Assembly (NCBI GenBank): GCA_001310455.1
Contig: BAXG01000010.1
Coordinates: 62,001 to 126,000, forward strand
Source of the DNA: Photobacterium sp. JCM 19050
Lineage (GTDB): Bacteria > Pseudomonadota > Gammaproteobacteria > Enterobacterales > Vibrionaceae
DNA length: 64,000 nt
Direction of reading: 5' to 3'
Below are positions 60,021-64,000 of the stretch, piece by piece (position 1 is the first letter of the stretch; each line of letters opens with the position of its first letter). The position numbers were made by a program, and so were the translations under genes. The notes below the pieces were generated by a model that saw only the letters and a program-made list of their open reading frames with translations, ran no database searches and had not been told where the DNA came from.

Positions 60021-62754
60021 ATGTTTATAAAACGGCGCAAGCCAAGGATCGCACTTCTCACCTTTTTATCTGCAGTTATTGTTCTGCTATCCGAAATCGT
60101 GGTTGTTGCTGCACCGGAAAATTCTTCAATATCCACTTCCCAAAGTAACCGTTTGATTGCCGGGGATGGCAAGGTATGGGTCATCGATAATGACGGAAGT
60201 GTTCGTCAGGCTTCTGTTGGAAACAAGCACTTCGCAAATACTCTTCCATCTGAACCTATAGCGGCAGTGTACGTTAACCACAACCTGTACCAGGTGGTGG
60301 GAAACGAGCTGAGGTTTTTTAATGCCAAAGACCAAGAATATGGTGTTGTAGCAGGTTTACCACACAAAGGTCCCTGGCTCCTGACATCGACAGAGAGGGA
60401 AATGTGGCTGGCCTCCGGCGACGAGCTTTACCGGATAAAGCATGAAAACCTGCTAAATCATGCCGTACTGGAACCAGTAAACATCTCTCTGGATGAGATT
60501 GCCTATCTGAGCAGCGAAGGGGACAGAACCTACATTGCAAGTTACCGTAACCTGTATCAGATACAGGAAGGGAAGCTGGCGGCAATCAATCTGCCGATCA
60601 GAAATGCAATCACTGGCGTTTGGGCTACAGGGAAAGGGGTCATTGTGGCATCCGGTTCCCAGCTGACGTCGTATTCATTGAACGAATCTAATACAAAAAC
60701 AGTCTTCACCGGTCTCGATATTCGGGATGTCCTTTCTTACAACAATACACTGTTTGTTGTGACAGAAAAGGGGCTTTTTGTCTGGAACCCGGATGAAATG
60801 GAAGAGCCAGCTTTCAGCTCACCATTCTCCCTGAACGGTCAGATTGCCATTGATGAATATGCCAGAGCGTGGGTTTCTGATGAACGGGGGGTAAGAACCT
60901 TTGGGCTTCCAACCTAGTTCCTACTAAATCGCGATCTCTGCCCAGCACCGGTACTGTGACGCTTATTGGTGAAAAGGGTGTGTACTGGGCAAGAGGTGGA
61001 AAAATCATTCGGTCGGATGGGCACCTGAATGAGCTTGCTCAAGTCCGCGTTTCCGGTGACATCACCTCGCTGGTTGAACGAAATGCAGTTCTTTGGGCAA
61101 CGGTATCCGGTCGTCTCTACTCATTTGATACGCAAACGCTTGAAAGGCTGTATCTTACGGTTCCAAACCAAGTAGAGAGTGCCTACCTGAATCAATTGTT
61201 TATCGACGACTTTAATACTCTGTGGCTTTCAGGAACCGGAGAGCTATTTCGCTGGTGGCCTGAAACGGGTACCGTGAATTCGATTCACACTTACTGGGCG
61301 GATGGGGAATCAGCCCACACAAAAATTACCTCTTTTGTTGATACAGGAAAATACGGTATCTGGATAGGCAGTAATCAAGGTCTTTACCAGTATGTTCACG
61401 GAAGTTTTTTCCGTTTTCTACCCAACATTCGGGCTATCGACAACATTCATTTCGATGGAAAGAACCTGCTTTATGTGGAGTCATTGGGTCAAAAATGGCA
61501 GTTGGTTTTTGCAAATAACTCGTCAGAGTTGATTCAGGAAAAAATTGCGCTTGATGCCGTTCCAGTTTGCAGGGCTAAGCCTGCTCAGGGACAGTGGGCG
61601 GTGTATTCCAATAACGTCGTATTTAACGGGGAAAAGTGGACGTCCTGGAAATCCGAAAAGCTGAAGGGGTGTGGAATTTTCGGAGATGCTTTGATTACGG
61701 TGTCTGAGGCCGAGATATCTTCTACACCCATCGCGTTGGTGAGGGATATCCTTTCAGAATCGTCCCCGTCATTCAGCGTCACTCCTTTCTCTGAAGATGA
61801 CCGGCAATCATGGCCTGAGCTGTATCAGGGAGTCGAACATACATTGCTGGTACAGTCTGAACCTATGCTTCCCCATGTCGGGTTAACGTACCAAATCGAA
61901 AGTGCTGAAGGTGTGTCTGAATGGAAATATGCCCCACATGGCACATAACTGATCTTGCAGAAAAAGAAGGGACATTCATTCTACATATTCACCAGTCTGT
62001 TCCACCCTATGCGCATACTGATGTCAGGTTTTCGGTTAAATCCCGCTCTGTTTTTCCAGCCCCTGTCGCAGTGGGGATGACTCTGGTTTGCCTTGTCATT
62101 GCTGCGGGTGTTTTTGTATATCGAAGGCGCATTGATGATGAGGGCCGGATCAGCCACGAACAAGTCGTACGGTCGTCTTTGGACGACGCCGAGTTCCTTC
62201 AGCAGCAACTTAATACGGTAGAGGCAAGTAAGGAAGTCACTGCTGTGCGGCAATCGTCAATGCGGTTACTAAAGACCGCCGAGCCGGTTTGTGATAACCC
62301 CAGAAGAATATCTCTCGAAGTGTCTGATCCTTCAGATTTTGTGAAATCAGTGCTGCCAAGTCTTACAGCGGTTGAAGACTGGGAATTGGAACACGCCGAC
62401 AACAACCCGGACGTTTTGCGATACGCCCAATGGCAGGATCAGGTCGAGGAGATTGTCGGAGAGCGATATTCTGATTCATCATTCTCCTTGGCTGATTTGG
62501 CAGACTGTCTCCATCTTTCCGAGCGGAGCGTACAGAGGCGCTTCCAAGCTGCTTATAAACAGACGTTCCGTGAGTTTCTGACCCAGTACCGCCTTGAGCG
62601 AGCTGCAGAGATGTTAGCGAAGGAGAATTGCCTTGTATCTGATATTGCAGAGGCATGTGGCTTTAATGAGCTCTCATACTTCGGGGCCAGATTCAAAGCG
62701 CGCTATGGTGAGACACCTAGCAACTATATGCGCAGGTTCCAACAACAAGTTTAG
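60021..62754 (+). CDS. Transmembrane AraC-family regulator with periplasmic propeller and Y_Y_Y domain, frameshifted twice as read
   Basis: The start at 60021 (MFIKRRKPRIALLTF) gives a signal-anchor or signal peptide. A region of about 600 residues with repeated WxxxDxxGxV/TFxxxxGL-type blades looks like a beta-propeller. A Y_Y_Y-like segment (GLTYQIESAEGVSEWKY... FILHIHQS) follows, then one span (PVAVGMTLVCLVIAAGVFVY), a linker and a C-terminal AraC double HTH (FSLADLADCLHLSERSVQRRF; LVSDIAEACGFNELSYFGARF). Breaks at 60903-60905 (one G lost; TFGASNLVPTK) and 61932-61935 (one C lost; KYAPTWHITDL) are repaired to 911 residues. It has no histidine kinase or receiver. No target is evident; ligand unknown. 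Confidence 0.8.
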
Positions 62755-62880
62755 TGCCGCTAACTTGAACGCTGGCTTTGTTGCCCTGTTAGTCTGGATA
62801 TATCCCTATCATCCGTTTTCAGGGTAAGCTCTACGTTTGAACCCTGGCCAGCTGGAGCATAACACGCTCGCCTCCAGATA

Positions 62881-63043
62881 ATACCAATCGGATCATTTCC
62901 TTTATATTTCTGATGAGTTGAAATCACGCATTTCTGCGTTTCTTGCTTTAATGTCAGGCCACTGGTACCTGCAGCTCGCGCCTTGAACTGAAGGATTTCT
63001 CCTGCGTCATCTCAGACCAAAGAATTAATCCAATAGGTATAAC
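62881..63043. repeat. Second MITE-like element with inverted ends
   Basis: The left end ATACCAATCGGATCATT and the right end ATTAATCCAATAGGTAT are imperfect inverted copies of each other, about 163 bp apart outside to outside. It has no coding capacity. The ends differ from those of the 13380-13646 element, so it is another family. Confidence 0.6.
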
Positions 63044-63183
63044 TCCTGTCGGGTTGATTGTCTGTTTTTCATTGTTACCAGCCGATGAAATGATCGAACT
63101 GATATAAAGCCGCCAGGAATCTTTGGGTTGGGAATTTCGTTACTGAAGATATGGAAAAGGGTAGAGAGCATAGAAAAAAAGAG

Positions 63184-63290
63184 CGTGATATGGCCGGGGA
63201 GACCATATCACGGGTGTCAATGACACCTTCGCTTGCTGCCGGAGATACGTGCTGATGCCACGTACCTGCGTACTAGGTCCAACGTTTTGT
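63184..63290. other. Run of consecutive inverted repeats, possible structured RNA
   Basis: CGTGATATGG/CCATATCACG (63184-63212) is immediately followed by GGTGTCA/TGACACC around one base (63213-63227), then by ACGTG/CACGT arms near 63248-63264. No T run follows. It could be a structured transcript or a protein-binding array. Confidence 0.4.
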
Positions 63291-63590
63291 TGATGGAAAT
63301 ATTTATAACTAATTAACCCATTAAGGTTATGAGTTTTGTGACAGTTTTTTGTCTTCGCCTTTCGTTAAATCGCGATAAAATATAACCGCATGTAATTATT
63401 GATTATTTTTGTGATGTCATTTTGATTTTTGACGTATTTTGGGAAAGAAAACCACTTTGAAAGCGTCAAATATCAGCCGCTTAAATTCTTCAATTAACGG
63501 TTTTAACGCAAAATTTCTTTAGGAACGAAATGGTCCAGAGAACATGTGGACAAAAAAACATCTGTTTTCCATCTGTGCAAAATGAGTTTT

Positions 63591-63604
63591 TTGATTTAAC
63601 TCAA
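63591..63604. promoter_or_regulatory. FNR-like site upstream of feoA
   Basis: TTGATTTAACTCAA matches TTGAT-N4-ATCAA with one mismatch. FNR activates feo in E. coli under anoxia, when Fe2+ is stable. Confidence 0.55.
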
Positions 63605-63642
63605 TTCTTTTCTGGTTCGTCAGCGTAAAATCTGAAACGTAA

Positions 63643-63657
63643 TGACAATAATTTTCA
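63643..63657. promoter_or_regulatory. Fur box upstream of feoA
   Basis: TGACAATAATTTTCA matches the 7-1-7 Fur consensus TGATAAT-N-ATTATCA with two mismatches, 15 bp upstream of the feoA start. Confidence 0.75.
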
Positions 63658-63672
63658 TTTAGGTGGGTGGCG

Positions 63673-63900
63673 ATGAAGTTAGCCGATTTGGCTTCTGGCG
63701 CAGAAGCGACGGTTTATTCACTGGAAGCTGTATCATCAGCGACGCGTAAGAAGTTGATGGTTATGGGAATTCTTCCTCAGACGGCGATTACTAAAGTGCG
63801 TGTTGCACCAATGGGTGATCCGATTCAGGTGCGTGTCAGAGGCGTTGATGTTGCTATCCGTAAGTCACTCGCTGAATGTATTGAGGTAACACCGAAATGA
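63673..63900 (+). CDS. feoA: Ferrous iron transport protein FeoA
   Basis: A 75-residue SH3-like cytoplasmic protein that assists FeoB. The start [18 protein letters not shown] at 63673 is used; an in-frame GTG at 63667 is possible. The [18 protein letters not shown] and [22 protein letters not shown] segments are typical. Its stop overlaps the feoB start (ATGA). The operon is behind Fur and FNR-like sites. Confidence 0.95.
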   Translation: MKLADLASGAEATVYSLEAVSSATRKKLMVMGILPQTAITKVRVAPMGDPIQVRVRGVDVAIRKSLAECIEVTPK

Positions 63901-64000
63901 CCACTTACACACTTTTGACAGTTGGTAACCCTAACAGCGGTAAAACCACACTCTTTAATGGTCTGACAGGTGCAAAACAACAGGTTGGTAACTGGGCGGG
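63897..64000 (+). CDS. feoB: Ferrous iron transporter FeoB, first 34 codons
   Basis: The start [20 protein letters not shown] contains the G1 (P-loop) of the FeoB G domain, followed by [15 protein letters not shown] (switch I). FeoB imports Fe2+ across the inner membrane. The remaining more than 700 residues lie outside the window. Confidence 0.95.
   Translation, partial: MTTYTLLTVGNPNSGKTTLFNGLTGAKQQVGNWA

Larger units (their letters stand above)
62755..63672. other. 918-bp gap between the AraC-type regulator and feoA
   Basis: No protein gene is supported. It holds a repeat element (62881-63043), a stretch of consecutive hairpins (63184-63290), then AT-rich DNA with the feo control sites just before feoA. 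Confidence 0.65.

Overview
The window is chromosomal DNA of a gammaproteobacterium of the family Vibrionaceae. The main evidence is a toxRS pair divergent from htpG, a GH20 chitobiase lipoprotein inside the N-acetylglucosamine locus, a NagE that lacks an IIA domain, and intergenic repeats whose ends look like those common in Vibrio, Photobacterium and Shewanella. I cannot fix the genus; Enterovibrio, Grimontia or Photobacterium would all fit. No rRNA, tRNA, CRISPR array, prophage or intact insertion sequence is visible.

Layout. 1-100: start of an alanine/glycine symporter. 489-4252: minus-strand operon dinG-priC-histone deacetylase-rsmS. 4761-6394: porin and a CsgI/YccT-like periplasmic protein. 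6444-6793: DksA/TraR-type zinc finger protein. 6969-11468: a 38-codon membrane peptide, ybaN, apt, dnaX (with an E. coli-type programmed -1 frameshift site), ybaB, recR. 11516-16847: an acid-resistance-like island of PotE-type antiporter, AdiA-type arginine decarboxylase and flavin reductase, its control region carrying a 267-bp MITE-like repeat. 16880-18315: toxRS. 18527-23775: htpG (sigma-32 promoter visible), adk, hemH, gsk. 23848-27337: asnB and a KefB/YbaL-type antiporter. 27538-35239: nagBAC divergent from nagE, then chitobiase. 35448-43431: glnS, fur, a DUF4442 gene, fldA, a DUF2788 gene, ybfF, seqA, pgm, a DUF1853 gene. 43878-55907: nif3/ybgI, gltA, sdhCDAB, sucABCD. 55991-59857: znuCB divergent from znuA-mepM with a Zur box between. 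60021-62754: a transmembrane propeller/AraC-type regulator. 63673-64000: feoA and the start of feoB behind Fur and FNR-like sites. Much of the order matches two separate blocks of the E. coli map (rsmS to gsk, and asnB to sucD).

How the genes work together. The nag/chb block takes up and breaks down chitin-derived sugars; two NagC-like operators about nine helical turns apart flank a CRP site between nagB and nagE. gltA-sdh-suc supplies most of the oxidative TCA cycle. znu, fur and feo form a metal homeostasis group with matching Zur and Fur sites. The adiA/antiporter pair consumes protons by decarboxylating arginine, and toxRS lies immediately beside it.

A striking technical feature is that at least 18 genes are interrupted by frameshifts. 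Every one I could resolve is repaired by adding a single C or G to a short C or G run (nagA, chb and mepM need two bases), and each repaired length fits the family. Because these include dnaX, sucA, sucC, sucD, sdhB, fldA and asnB, I read them as uncorrected homopolymer deletions in the assembly rather than gene decay, and annotate the full genes across them.
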